Assembly: GCF_021504595.1 (NCBI RefSeq)
Contig: NZ_JACSGT010000002.1
Location: forward strand, 682,001 to 746,000
Origin: Chryseobacterium indicum
Lineage (GTDB): Bacteria > Bacteroidota > Bacteroidia > Flavobacteriales > Weeksellaceae
Reading direction: 5' to 3'
Length of the DNA: 64,000 bases
Both the position numbers and the translations under genes were made by a program. Each line of letters starts with the position of its first letter. Within the stretch, counting starts at the first letter, position 1. The notes below the pieces were generated by a model that was given only the letters and a program-made list of their open reading frames with translations, was not told the origin of the DNA and did not search any database. Shown here in pieces: positions 35,577 to 44,109 of the stretch.

Positions 35577-36802
35577 AATGGGCAGAAGGAATAGATAAAT
35601 TAGGTCTTGGCTTATATTTCCTGCTTTGTGCTTTTGCCATCGCAAATATTTACAGTGTAGACCAGAAATTAGGAGAAAAACAGCTTATTTTCTTCTGTAT
35701 TTCCCTGTTCGTCGGATTGGTGATTTTCGTGGGACGAAGTAAGTTCTTCGAAAACATGTCAGGAATTATTTACATCGGTGGTGTTCTACTTCTGGTCGGG
35801 CTTTTTCCTTTTGGTAAAGAAATCCTCGGGCAGAAAAACTGGTATAAATTCGGAAGTTTTACCATGCAGCCCGTTGAGTTTGCAAAGATAGGAACCGCTT
35901 TAATGCTTGCAAATTATGTTTCCGGACCTGAATTTAATCTGAAAAACAGAAAGTCATTACTAACCACTTTGGCTATTGTCGGAATTCCGGCTGTTGTAGT
36001 TCTCGCCATTCCCGATGTTGGTTCCATGTTGGTTTTTATCGCCTTTTTTATTGCTTTGTATCGTGAAGGATTGAGCGGAGTTCTCTTTGGAGTAGGATTT
36101 CTTTTTGCAGGGGTTTTCCTTGTTTCTCTGGCAATAGATCCGATCTGGGTTGCGATTACCATCGTTCTGATTATCGGAGGATACATTGCAATGAATTATT
36201 ACAAAATGTCGTGGAATATTATTTCCATTTCAAGTATTGCGGGTTCGGTGCTGCTTTTATGTGGTCTGGCTTTCGGTGCACCTTATATTTTAGAAAAACT
36301 TCCGAAACACCAGAGAGAAAGAATTGAGGTTCTTTTTAAAGGTGAAAAAGCATTCAGAGATACTTCCGGTTATAATTTATTGTATTCTAAAACAGCCATC
36401 GGTTCCGGAGGTCTTTGGGGAAAAGGATACCGTGAAGGTTCCGTTACGCAGGGGAAATTTGTTCCGGAGCAGGAAACCGACTATATTTTCTGTACTGTAG
36501 GTGAAGAATGGGGTTTTGTAGGAAGTGCTGTTCTTATTCTCTGTTACATGATCTACATCGGACGAATTTATTATCTCGCCGAACAGCAGAAATCTGGTTT
36601 CAACCGCGTTTTCGGATATTGTTTTGCCTCGATTCTTTTAATGCACTTTACCATCAATTTAGGAATGGTAATGGGGCTATTTCCAACCGTTGGTATTCCG
36701 TTGCCGTATTTCAGTTACGGAGGAAGTTCTTTGCTGGCGTTTTCAATGATGACTTTTATTTTCTTTAAATTAAATTATTCGGATAAGAATAGCCTGGTTT
36801 AA
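35573..36802 (+). CDS. rodA: Rod shape-determining glycosyltransferase RodA
   Basis: A 409-residue SEDS-family membrane protein with about ten membrane segments. Family markers: QPVEFAKIGTALMLANYVS, AIPDVGSMLVFIAFF, the large loop with SGYNLLYSKTAIGSGGLWGKG and QGKFVPEQETDYIFCTVGEEWGF (the catalytic Asp region), and PTVGIPLPYFSYGGSSLLA. It polymerises glycan strands from lipid II with PBP2. The start overlaps the mrdA stop by 4 nt (ATGA). Confidence 0.96.
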   Translation: MKWAEGIDKLGLGLYFLLCAFAIANIYSVDQKLGEKQLIFFCISLFVGLVIFVGRSKFFENMSGIIYIGGVLLLVGLFPFGKEILGQKNWYKFGSFTMQPVEFAKIGTALMLANYVSGPEFNLKNRKSLLTTLAIVGIPAVVVLAIPDVGSMLVFIAFFIALYREGLSGVLFGVGFLFAGVFLVSLAIDPIWVAITIVLIIGGYIAMNYYKMSWNIISISSIAGSVLLLCGLAFGAPYILEKLPKHQRERIEVLFKGEKAFRDTSGYNLLYSKTAIGSGGLWGKGYREGSVTQGKFVPEQETDYIFCTVGEEWGFVGSAVLILCYMIYIGRIYYLAEQQKSGFNRVFGYCFASILLMHFTINLGMVMGLFPTVGIPLPYFSYGGSSLLAFSMMTFIFFKLNYSDKNSLV

Positions 36803-36908
36803 AAGCTGGAAGCCGGAAGTGGGATGATGGAAGTTCAAAATAATATGTTTTAATTTTCATACTTGAATCTTCTAAATTCGCGAAATAAAATAACTCTCAA
36901 CAAAGTTT

Positions 36909-37487
36909 ATGAAAGAATCCTATTTTTCAGATCAGCATTTCGAGAACAGAAATTTCACGCAGCCTTTAGACAAAGGCGAATACGAAAACTGTACTTTCCG
37001 AAACTGTAATTTAGAATACGCCAATCTTTCAGGCTATAATTTTAACGACTGCGAATTTATTGGCTGCAACCTCAGCATGATGAATCTGGTTTCAACAGCT
37101 TTTCGCGAGGTGGTTTTTAAAGAGTGTAAAATGTTTGGACTGCATTTTAACGACTGCAATGAATTCGGATTATCATTTACATTTGAAAGCTGTTTTCTTA
37201 ACAATTCCATATTTTATAAAACATCAATCAAAAAAACACTATTCAGAAATTCAAAATTAATTGAGGTCGATTTTTCTGAATGCGATTTATCGAACGCAAT
37301 ATTTTCCGGATGCGATCTCTCCGGAGCTGTTTTCGACCATACCAACCTTGAAAAAGCGGATTTCCGTACTTCGTTCAGTTATTCCATCAATCCGGCTTTA
37401 AACAGGCTTAAAAAGGCTAAATTTTCGCTCTCTGAAATTCATGGTCTTCTTCATCAGTTCGATATAGAAATCGATAAAAACGCATAG
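36909..37487 (+). CDS. Pentapeptide-repeat protein
   Basis: A 192-residue protein made largely of tandem five-residue units of the type A(D/N)LxX with Phe or Leu at the centre: TFRNCNLEYANLSGYNFNDCEF, then CDLSNAIFSGCDLSGAVFDH and NLEKADFRTSF. These form a right-handed square beta-helix. Length and shape resemble Qnr/McbG-type DNA mimics that protect gyrase, though many relatives have other roles. It stands alone after rodA. The C-terminus ends with a short helix, as in Qnr proteins. Confidence 0.88.
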   Translation: MKESYFSDQHFENRNFTQPLDKGEYENCTFRNCNLEYANLSGYNFNDCEFIGCNLSMMNLVSTAFREVVFKECKMFGLHFNDCNEFGLSFTFESCFLNNSIFYKTSIKKTLFRNSKLIEVDFSECDLSNAIFSGCDLSGAVFDHTNLEKADFRTSFSYSINPALNRLKKAKFSLSEIHGLLHQFDIEIDKNA

Positions 37488-37563
37488 GATACAGTTGATG
37501 GTTAATTTTTGATGGGTTTTGCTGTCTATTACCATTTTATCTTTACTTTTCCGTGCATAAAGT

Positions 37564-37629
37564 ATTCCGTAGGAATGATATCTGTGTAGCATTAATGAAG
37601 AACGCAGAATCAGAACTCCGCAGGAGTTC
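37564..37629. repeat. Paired palindromes with a shared TCCGYAGGA core
   Basis: ATTCCGTAGGAAT (37564-37576) and GAACTCCGCAGGAGTTC (37613-37629) are two perfect palindromes, each with a 3-nt centre, 36 bp apart. They share the core TCCG(T/C)AGGA. From memory, palindromes with CTCCGTAGGAG cores are dispersed through Chryseobacterium and Flavobacterium intergenic DNA. Nothing in this gap is coding. Confidence 0.6.
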
Positions 37630-37769
37630 AATTTCAAAGTATTTTAATAACAAAATTAGATGAGAACTGATCTAAGTTCAATCTCGAAGCTCTTACAGAC
37701 GAATGTTCTCTGAAACTAAAAGTAAATTATATCGGAAACTTTTATCCTCTTAGTATTAGAAAAAAGCAA

Positions 37770-37820
37770 TTCCCCTTCTCTGAAGGGGTGGATTTTGCGA
37801 AGCAAAAGACGGGGTAGTCA
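37770..37820. repeat. Dispersed repeat CCCCTTC...GAAGGGGTG...GACGGGGTAGTC
   Basis: TTCCCCTTCTCTGAAGGGG forms a small hairpin, followed by GTGGATTTTGCGAAGCAAAAGACGGGGTAGTC, itself containing a TTTGC-GAA-GCAAA hairpin. This layout matches a dispersed non-coding repeat I recall from many Flavobacteriia genomes. The 403-bp gap 37488-37890 therefore holds two different repeat types and a terminator, and no gene. Confidence 0.55.
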
Positions 37821-37833
37821 AAAGAAAGCGAAA

Positions 37834-37865
37834 CAATAAAAAAACCATCAAAATCTTGATGGTTT
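37834..37865 (-). terminator. Terminator of the NlpC lipoprotein gene
   Basis: AAACCATCAA (37842-37851) and TTGATGGTTT (37856-37865) form a 10-bp stem with a 4-nt loop. On the minus strand it is followed by a T run and lies 25 bp after the gene's stop. Confidence 0.85.
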
Positions 37866-37890
37866 CATTATTTAAATCAATTATTTAAAA

Positions 37891-38604
37891 TTAAAAACTT
37901 GCTGCGTTTGCTGCCGGAGTTGTTGTTGCAAGATTATTGTAAGCTTCTCCGTTTTCGTTGATGATTCTCTTTCCGAATCTGTATTTTGGTCCCCAATAAG
38001 AATCATTTAATGAAGAAATCATGACTCCTTTTGAAGTTGCGGCGTGAATAAACTTCACTTCTCCGTCTTCTGTTACGCTTTCTACGATTCCTACGTGAGA
38101 AATTCTTCTTCCGTGAGAAAAGAAGATCAGATCTCCTTTCTGAAGGTTTTCTTTTTCTATTCTTTCACCTTCTTCAGACTGCGAAGCTGCTACTCTTGGT
38201 AAGCTAAGACCTGCTGCAGCACCAAAAACTGAAAGTACGAAAGCTGAACAGTCGATTCCGTTTCTTGTCATTCCTCCGTAACGGTAAGGAGTTCCAAGAT
38301 AAGTCTGTGCTTCGTTAAGGATGTTGTCGATTGTTGCGTTATGTTTGATTGCTTTTGCAATCTCAGAATTTTTGATAGAATTTTTTGTGTTGGCTAAAGT
38401 AGCTGCCTTTTCTGCAAGAAATGAGTTGATTAATTTCTGCTTATCCTGCTCCATTTTGTTTGTTTCAAGAGAGGCAAGTTTGGCATCTGTTTTGTATTCT
38501 TTAGCGTAAGTTGCTGGTTTTGAAACTACGTAGTTTGTAACACACGATTGTAACGATACAGTAGAGACGAAAGCAACTAGATAAAACAAAACTCTTTTCT
38601 TCAT
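37891..38604 (-). CDS. NlpC/P60-family C40 peptidase lipoprotein
   Basis: A 237-residue lipoprotein with lipobox LQSC (Cys21). The region 30-100 is helical and charged. The C-terminal NlpC/P60 domain (about 95-220) has catalytic Cys119 in NGIDCSAFVLSVFGAA, His in RRISHVGIVESV and a third polar residue in KFIHAATSKGV. Such enzymes cut gamma-D-Glu-meso-DAP bonds in peptidoglycan. The upstream region has a hairpin at 38678-38711. Confidence 0.92.
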   Translation of the reverse strand: MKKRVLFYLVAFVSTVSLQSCVTNYVVSKPATYAKEYKTDAKLASLETNKMEQDKQKLINSFLAEKAATLANTKNSIKNSEIAKAIKHNATIDNILNEAQTYLGTPYRYGGMTRNGIDCSAFVLSVFGAAAGLSLPRVAASQSEEGERIEKENLQKGDLIFFSHGRRISHVGIVESVTEDGEVKFIHAATSKGVMISSLNDSYWGPKYRFGKRIINENGEAYNNLATTTPAANAASF

Positions 38605-38677
38605 ATATATTTGATTACCGTGTTAAAAAAAGGATAGTATATTTTCAAAAGCAATACAAAAATATAGAATCCGAGTA

Positions 38678-38711
38678 AAAGAGCCCCGATATGACAATTG
38701 TCAGGTTCTTT
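38678..38711. promoter_or_regulatory. Hairpin with TGACAATTGTCA palindrome upstream of the NlpC gene
   Basis: AAAGAGCC (38678-38685) pairs with GGTTCTTT (38704-38711) with one G-U pair, and the loop contains the perfect 12-bp palindrome TGACAATTGTCA (38692-38703). It lies about 75-110 nt upstream of the NlpC start. It could be an operator or a leader structure. Confidence 0.4.
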
Positions 38712-38756
38712 ATTTAACACATTTTAACATAATTTTTACGTATGTTAAAAAAAAAT

Positions 38757-38798
38757 AAACCGCAACCGCCTGTTTTGGGTAGGTGTGCGGTTTTTTTT
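38757..38798. terminator. Orphan bidirectional terminator-like hairpin
   Basis: AAACCGCA (38757-38764) and TGCGGTTT (38786-38793) make an 8-bp stem, flanked by an A run before and eight Ts after. The glnN transcript already has its own terminator about 200 bp upstream on that strand, and no plus-strand gene leads into it. It may end a short unannotated RNA. Confidence 0.6.
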
Positions 38799-38997
38799 AT
38801 TAAGATTCTTTAACAAAATTATTGCGGATTATGGTAGAATAAAGGATAATCAATCAAATTAATTCAAAATACCCCATTATAAATTTTGTTAATAAATGAT
38901 TGGTTTTTTGGCAGTTTCAGGTTTTTAACTCTACTTTTTAATGCTTTTATAACGGCTGTTGTTTTCGTTTTAACAAAGCATTCATGCCTCATAAAAA

Positions 38998-39023
38998 AAA
39001 CTCCCCGATCAATAGGGGAGTTT
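38998..39023 (-). terminator. Terminator of glnN
   Basis: AAACTCCCC (38998-39006) pairs with GGGGAGTTT (39015-39023), 9 bp with an 8-nt loop, followed on the minus strand by a long T run. It lies 25 bp after the gene's stop. Confidence 0.85.
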
Positions 39024-39047
39024 CACTAATATGGAACTTTACAAATG

Positions 39048-41243
39048 TTACTTTGTAAATAACATTTCTCTGTATTTCGTCATTGGCCAAAGCTCATCAT
39101 CTACCATCATTTCAAGATCGTCTGATGCATCTCTGATGGTGTCGAATAAAGGTTTTACCTTATTACAGTATTCTTCAGCCTGTTTTTGACTCTCGGTAAC
39201 TGCTTTTGCCGCTTCTCTTGCTTTAATAAGATCTTCAACGCCTACTTTAATTTTAGAAACATTCTCAGAAATGCTTGTAATTAAGCTCATCTGTTCTTTT
39301 GCCAAAGATTTGAATTCTTTGTCTCCGAAGATTTCTTTTAACCCTTTTACGTTTTCGATCAGTCTGTTCTGATAGTTTAACGCGGAAGGGATAATGTGGT
39401 TTCTTGCGATATCACTTAATACTCTTGCTTCGATATCAATAACCGTAGAATATTTTTCTAATTTGATTTCGTTTCTTGCTTCAACTTCTCTGTGCGTGAA
39501 AATTCCCATCTCTTCGTAAAGCGCTAAGAATTTCTCATCCATTTCCTGCTTAAGAGCTTCCGGAGTTGTTTTTAAATTGTTTAAGCCTCTCTTTTCCGCT
39601 TCTTTTGCCCAGTCATCAGAATATCCGTCTCCTTCAAACATAATGTTTTTACACTGCTTGATGTATTCTCTTAATACATTGAAGATTGCTTCATCTTTCT
39701 TAAGGCCGGTTTCAATTAAAGCATCTACTTCTTTTTTGAAGTCGTTTAACTGTTTTGCAGCAATCGTGTTCATTACCGTCATAGACTCTGCACAGTTTGC
39801 AGAAGAACCTACCGCTCTGATCTCGAATTTATTTCCTGTAAATGCAAATGGAGATGTTCTGTTTCTGTCTGTGTTATCTAACAGGATTTCAGGGATTTTT
39901 CCAACTACATTTAGTTTTAAATCTGTTTTTTCGTCTGGAGAAAGTTTTCCTTCCGTTACTTTTTCAAGCTCTTCCAAAACTCTGAACAACTGGCTTCCGA
40001 TGAATACGGAGATAATTGCCGGCGGAGCTTCGTTTGCACCCAGTCTGTGGTCGTTGCTTGCAGAAGCAATACTTGCTCTTAAAAGATCTGCATATTCATG
40101 AACCGCCTTAATTGTATTGACGAAGAACGTTAAGAATTGTAAGTTTTTCTTAGGATTTTTTCCCGGGCTTAAAAGGTTTTCACCTGTATCGGTTGCCAAA
40201 GACCAGTTATTGTGCTTTCCGCTTCCGTTTACGCCTGCGAAAGGCTTTTCGTGGAACAAAATATGGAAATGATGTCTGTGAGCAATTCTTGCCATAACGT
40301 CCATCAATAAAGAGTTGTGGTCAACAGCAACGTTTACTTCTTCAAACATCGGAGCCAGCTCGAATTGATTCGGAGCTACCTCGTTGTGTCTTGTTGTAAC
40401 CGGAATTCCCAATTTCATACATTCAATTTCCAGTTCTTTCATGAAATTCATGACTCTTGTAGGAATTGAACCGAAATAATGGTCATCCAGCTGCTGTCCT
40501 TTTGCAGGAGAGTGTCCTAACAAAGTTTTCCCTGTTAATACAAGGTCTGGACGAGACTGATATAATGCAGAATCTACTAAGAAATATTCCTGCTCCCAAC
40601 CTAAAGTTGGGGTTACTTTCGTTACGTTTTTGTCGAAATACTGCATAACGTTGGTTGCAGCTTCGTCTACCGCGTTCAAAGCTCTTAGAAGTGGGGCTTT
40701 ATAATCTAAAGTTTCTCCTGTGTAAGAAATGAAGATTGAAGGAATACATAAAGTAGTTCCCATGATGAACGCAGGAGATGTAGGATCCCATGCGGTGTAA
40801 CCTCTCGCTTCAAAAGTGTTTCTGATACCTCCATTCGGGAAAGAAGACGCATCCGGTTCCTGCTGGATCAATAAATTTCCGCTGAATCTTTCGATCGCTC
40901 TTCCTCCTTCAATCGGAGTGAAGAAAGAATCGTGCTTTTCTGCCGTAGAACCTGTTAAAGGCTGAAACCAGTGCGTGTAGTGCGTTACGCCTTTGCTCAT
41001 TGCCCAATCCTTCATAGCCACCGCAACCTGATCTGCAATGTGTCTCTGGATTTTGCTTCCTTTTTTTACGGCATCCATAATAGACTGGAATGCTTCTTTC
41101 GTTAAATATTCTCTCATGGTTTCTTCTGAGAAAACATTCTGACAGAATAATTCTGATAATTTTACAGGAACTTCTATAGAATTATCTCTTCTGAAGTCCT
41201 TGAATGGTAAAGTTTCTAACGCTTTGAATCTTAAAGTTGACAT
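39048..41243 (-). CDS. glnN: Glutamine synthetase type III
   Basis: A 731-residue enzyme of the GSIII class, much longer than GSI or GSII. Conserved blocks include GWEQEYFLVD, NEVAPNQFELAPMFEEVNVAVDHN, FHEKPFAGVNGSGKHNNWSL, RLGANEAPPAIISVFIG, and NRTSPFAFTGNKFEIRAVGSSANCAESMTVMN. It forms glutamine from glutamate, ammonia and ATP. The minus-strand -7 box TAAATTTG lies at 41265-41272, 22 nt before the ATG. It stands alone with a strong terminator. Confidence 0.96.
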   Translation of the reverse strand: MSTLRFKALETLPFKDFRRDNSIEVPVKLSELFCQNVFSEETMREYLTKEAFQSIMDAVKKGSKIQRHIADQVAVAMKDWAMSKGVTHYTHWFQPLTGSTAEKHDSFFTPIEGGRAIERFSGNLLIQQEPDASSFPNGGIRNTFEARGYTAWDPTSPAFIMGTTLCIPSIFISYTGETLDYKAPLLRALNAVDEAATNVMQYFDKNVTKVTPTLGWEQEYFLVDSALYQSRPDLVLTGKTLLGHSPAKGQQLDDHYFGSIPTRVMNFMKELEIECMKLGIPVTTRHNEVAPNQFELAPMFEEVNVAVDHNSLLMDVMARIAHRHHFHILFHEKPFAGVNGSGKHNNWSLATDTGENLLSPGKNPKKNLQFLTFFVNTIKAVHEYADLLRASIASASNDHRLGANEAPPAIISVFIGSQLFRVLEELEKVTEGKLSPDEKTDLKLNVVGKIPEILLDNTDRNRTSPFAFTGNKFEIRAVGSSANCAESMTVMNTIAAKQLNDFKKEVDALIETGLKKDEAIFNVLREYIKQCKNIMFEGDGYSDDWAKEAEKRGLNNLKTTPEALKQEMDEKFLALYEEMGIFTHREVEARNEIKLEKYSTVIDIEARVLSDIARNHIIPSALNYQNRLIENVKGLKEIFGDKEFKSLAKEQMSLITSISENVSKIKVGVEDLIKAREAAKAVTESQKQAEEYCNKVKPLFDTIRDASDDLEMMVDDELWPMTKYREMLFTK

Positions 41244-41626
41244 ATTAGGTTAATTTTTACGGGGCAAATTTAAGAAAAAATTAAATCGAAAATTATTTTA
41301 CCCTAAAAATTTAAGGGGTGTTTTTAAAATTTAATATAATTTTAAAATAAAGTGAGTTTTTCAAGGGGCTTGAATTCCCAAATTGAAATTTTTATACCTA
41401 ATTAATATATGAGAAAATGAATCGAACTTTAAACTGTAACTTTTAATATTAAGAAAATTTATTGCTGATACATAAAAAAAGAACACCTCAAAAATCTTAA
41501 TTTTAAGACAGAAAAATAATTTTTGTTTGTTACACCAATTTTGTTAAAATGCTGGTTAGCAAATTAATAATATCATTTAAAATATTTTTCGTAACTTAGC
41601 AGACTTTTTATAAAAATTTTAAATAT
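41244..41626. other. Divergent intergenic region glnN/DUF6909-like gene (383 bp)
   Basis: Contains the glnN -7 box on the minus strand (41272 down to 41265, TAAATTTG) and, near 41591-41598, a -7-like TAACTTAG for the plus-strand gene. The remainder is very AT-rich. I saw no further structure. Confidence 0.5.
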
Positions 41627-43318
41627 ATGACAAATTCTAGAGCAAGAGAAACTACCGAGGCAATTGAAAGACTATACATTTCTATGAGACACCTGTTTTA
41701 TAGAGGTTTTTTCAAGCCGAGCGGAGTTTCAGGAGAAAGCATTAGAAGTTTGTTGAAGACGATCAATCCGGAAATTTACGGTACCATGAGTATGCCCAGC
41801 AAAGTGGAACTCGATGGTTTGATGTATGTTTTAGACAGACTTCCAGAAGGAATCGAAGAATGCGCTTTCATTCATCTTACATCAGACGAAGGTTTTGATA
41901 AAGGAAGTTTCGAACCGATCGTTCCTAAAAAAAGAAGAAGAAACTGTTACAGAATCGATGAACACCAGATGAACATTGAAGTTCTTTTGGGGCGTTCGGA
42001 AATTTATGATATTCTTACCCACCTTACCTTTTTATTCATTGAGGCAGATAAAGTTCGCAATCTGGCGTTCATTCAGGATGAAAACTGGAAACCGACAAGA
42101 GCCTTCAAAATTATCGAAGAAGTGGTGAAAGGCGAGAAAAAATTCAGCAGAAGAGAAAAAGAAGTAGCCCTTATTCATTTATCTTCTTTAATAGGAAGGA
42201 CGTTTGATGAAACTTTAAAGGCTTACAATACTTTCGGGGATGATGAAAATCCTGACCGTTTATTCAAAATCATCTACAACCTTGCGAAAGTAAGTCTGGA
42301 AGATGCAAAACAGATCAGAGAAAGAGAAATTCATTTCAGTGCTATCTTAAAGGAAAGAGTAGGACATCACTATTTTGGTGAAAAGTGGGCGAATAAAGTA
42401 AAAGAAGTTTTGTTTGAAAATAATCTTCACATGAGACCGCTTCATATTATTTCTGCCAATATGCACTCTGTGAAAAATATGCTGTATGCCAACGAAGCAT
42501 TGAAGAAAAAAGATCATAAAGAAGTAGATTACAAAATGTACGGAGAAATTTCCGACAAAAAAGAACTTCGCGATAAAGTTTCAAAATACGCTTTGGAACA
42601 GGGAATGATCTATATCAATGATAAAAGCGGTAGTAATATCGATGTACAGATCATCGACCTCAGCAAAACAGATCTCAGAAATACACCTTTTCAGGATATT
42701 AAATTTGCAGGTGATGATGTCGTAATGGTTTTCGATTATGCATTCGGAGAACAGGCTTACGAGGTGATGGACGAATTGCTGAGACCTTACGAACATAAAG
42801 GGGAAGTGTACATGATGAAGGTAAAATCTGTTTCTATCATGGGGAAAGCAGGAATTCTTGCCGGAGGAAAAGGCGACATAATGATTCCAACCTCGCATAT
42901 TTTTGAAGGAACAGCAGACAATTATCCGTTCGAAAATGCCCTGAAACTTGATGATTTCAAAGATGATGAATTAAAAGCTTTCGAAGGTCCGATGATTACC
43001 GTTTTGGGAACTTCGCTTCAGAACAGGGATATTCTTTCTTATTTTATGAATACTTCATGGAAAGCGATCGGTCTTGAAATGGAAGGAGCGCATTACCAGA
43101 AAGCAATTCAGGTGGCATCGAAGATCAGACACCACATTACTCCGGATCTGTTTGTGATGTATGCTTATTACGCATCCGATAATCCTTTGGAAACCGGAAG
43201 TACGCTTTCTTCGGGAGGTTTAGGATTAACAGGGGTAAAACCAACGTACCTTATCACCTTAAGAATCTTAGAAAAGATCTTACAGAGCGGAAAAAAAGAA
43301 TCTTCAGCGAAAAAATAG
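41627..43318 (+). CDS. DUF6909-like protein with nucleoside-phosphorylase-like C-terminus
   Basis: A 563-residue cytoplasmic protein. I recognise it as a Bacteroidota-specific protein of DUF6909 type; no function is established. The N-terminal half (about 1-290) is mainly helical. The C-terminal part (about 330-560) has alternating strands and helices with FAGDDVVMVFDYAFGEQAYEVMDELL, SVSIMGKAGILAGGKGDIMIPTSHIFEG, and TVLGTSLQNRDILSYF, then GLEMEGAHYQKAI. The last motif resembles the MEGA motif of the PNP/MTAN family that binds the ribose. A terminator follows at 43341-43371. Confidence 0.72.
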   Translation: MTNSRARETTEAIERLYISMRHLFYRGFFKPSGVSGESIRSLLKTINPEIYGTMSMPSKVELDGLMYVLDRLPEGIEECAFIHLTSDEGFDKGSFEPIVPKKRRRNCYRIDEHQMNIEVLLGRSEIYDILTHLTFLFIEADKVRNLAFIQDENWKPTRAFKIIEEVVKGEKKFSRREKEVALIHLSSLIGRTFDETLKAYNTFGDDENPDRLFKIIYNLAKVSLEDAKQIREREIHFSAILKERVGHHYFGEKWANKVKEVLFENNLHMRPLHIISANMHSVKNMLYANEALKKKDHKEVDYKMYGEISDKKELRDKVSKYALEQGMIYINDKSGSNIDVQIIDLSKTDLRNTPFQDIKFAGDDVVMVFDYAFGEQAYEVMDELLRPYEHKGEVYMMKVKSVSIMGKAGILAGGKGDIMIPTSHIFEGTADNYPFENALKLDDFKDDELKAFEGPMITVLGTSLQNRDILSYFMNTSWKAIGLEMEGAHYQKAIQVASKIRHHITPDLFVMYAYYASDNPLETGSTLSSGGLGLTGVKPTYLITLRILEKILQSGKKESSAKK

Positions 43319-43340
43319 TCTGATTAATTTCAATACATAT

Positions 43341-43371
43341 AAACCTCGAATGTCTTCATTTGAGGTTTTTT
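43341..43371 (+). terminator. Terminator of the DUF6909-like gene
   Basis: AAACCTC-GAATG and CATTT-GAGGTTT pair across a 4-nt loop with one mismatch in the middle of the stem, followed by a T run. Confidence 0.75.
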
Positions 43372-43409
43372 GTTGAGGCATGAATTCAGTTTATTCAAAC
43401 ACGAATGAC

Positions 43410-43598
43410 GCAAATTTTCCAAACGAATTTCATTAAGTTTATTTGTGCCTAAAATTGTGTTTTTTATTTGTGGAATTTGTGTTTAAGACATTTGCTTTAA
43501 AGAAAGTAAACTCAGCCGCGCGAATTTTCCACACGAATTTCGCTAAATTTATTTGTGCCTAAAATTGTGGTTTTTATTTGTGGAATTTGTGTTTAAGA
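43410..43598. repeat. Two direct copies of a 79-bp intergenic repeat
   Basis: The stretch 43410-43488 recurs at 43520-43598. The copies have equal length, start with GC(A/G)AATTTTCC and end with TTGTGTTTAAGA, and differ at only a few positions, mostly in the first half. They are spaced 110 bp start to start. They contain ACGAATTTC and ATTTGTGGAATTTGTG units of the kind I recall in dispersed Flavobacteriia intergenic repeats. No open frame spans them. They fill most of the 309-bp gap before the DinB-like gene. Confidence 0.85.
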
Positions 43599-43627
43599 AC
43601 GTTTATCTTTAAGAAAAATTAAAACTA

Positions 43628-44095
43628 ATGAGTTCAACAGCACAATTAGCCAAAAGATTCCGGGAGGTTACATTAGATGGTTTATGGATTGCCAATACCA
43701 ACTTTAAAGATCAGCTTTCCGATGTTTCTTGGGAAAAGGCAACAGCCAAAGTAGATTCTTTAAATACCATCGCAATGCTTACTTTTCATATTGATTATTA
43801 TATTGCCGGTTTAATTAACGTTTTTGAAGGTGGCGATTTGGAAATCAGAGATCAATTCAGCTTCGACCTGCCTCCGATTGAATCTCCGGGACAGTGGGAA
43901 AACCTGAAAAGTAAATTTTTAAGTGATGCCAAAAAGTTCGCAGATTTATTGGAAAAAATGCCCGATTCGAAAATGAACGAGGCTTTTGTAGACGAAAAGT
44001 ACGGAACCTATCTCAGAAATATAGATGGCATGATCGAGCATTGCTATTATCATCTGGGACAGATTACTTTGATTAGAAAACTTTTATTGGATTAA
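43628..44095 (+). CDS. DinB-like (DUF1572-type) four-helix protein
   Basis: A 155-residue, all-helical protein with the DinB metal-site pattern: a His in MLTFHIDYYIAGL (near residue 57) and the C-terminal pair in MIEHCYYHLGQI. DinB-like proteins include thiol-dependent S-transferases and unknown hydrolases. The gene lies after the tandem repeats and 14 bp before a secreted-protein gene. Confidence 0.82.
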   Translation: MSSTAQLAKRFREVTLDGLWIANTNFKDQLSDVSWEKATAKVDSLNTIAMLTFHIDYYIAGLINVFEGGDLEIRDQFSFDLPPIESPGQWENLKSKFLSDAKKFADLLEKMPDSKMNEAFVDEKYGTYLRNIDGMIEHCYYHLGQITLIRKLLLD

Positions 44096-44109
44096 GCTAT
44101 TTCAAGAAT

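Larger units (their letters stand above)
38605..39047. other. Intergenic region NlpC gene/glnN (443 bp) with orphan hairpin
   Basis: Both flanking genes are on the minus strand. The gap holds the NlpC promoter region, a strong hairpin at 38757-38793 that belongs to neither gene, and the glnN terminator at 38998-39023. No coding frame is visible. Confidence 0.55.

Noticed and set aside
40466..40648. 60-residue plus-strand frame inside glnN
   Set aside because: Fully nested in a well-conserved enzyme gene and without independent support.
43410..43598. Possible CRISPR array
   Set aside because: Only two units, each 79 bp, with one 31-bp spacer and no cas genes; the units are too long and too few.
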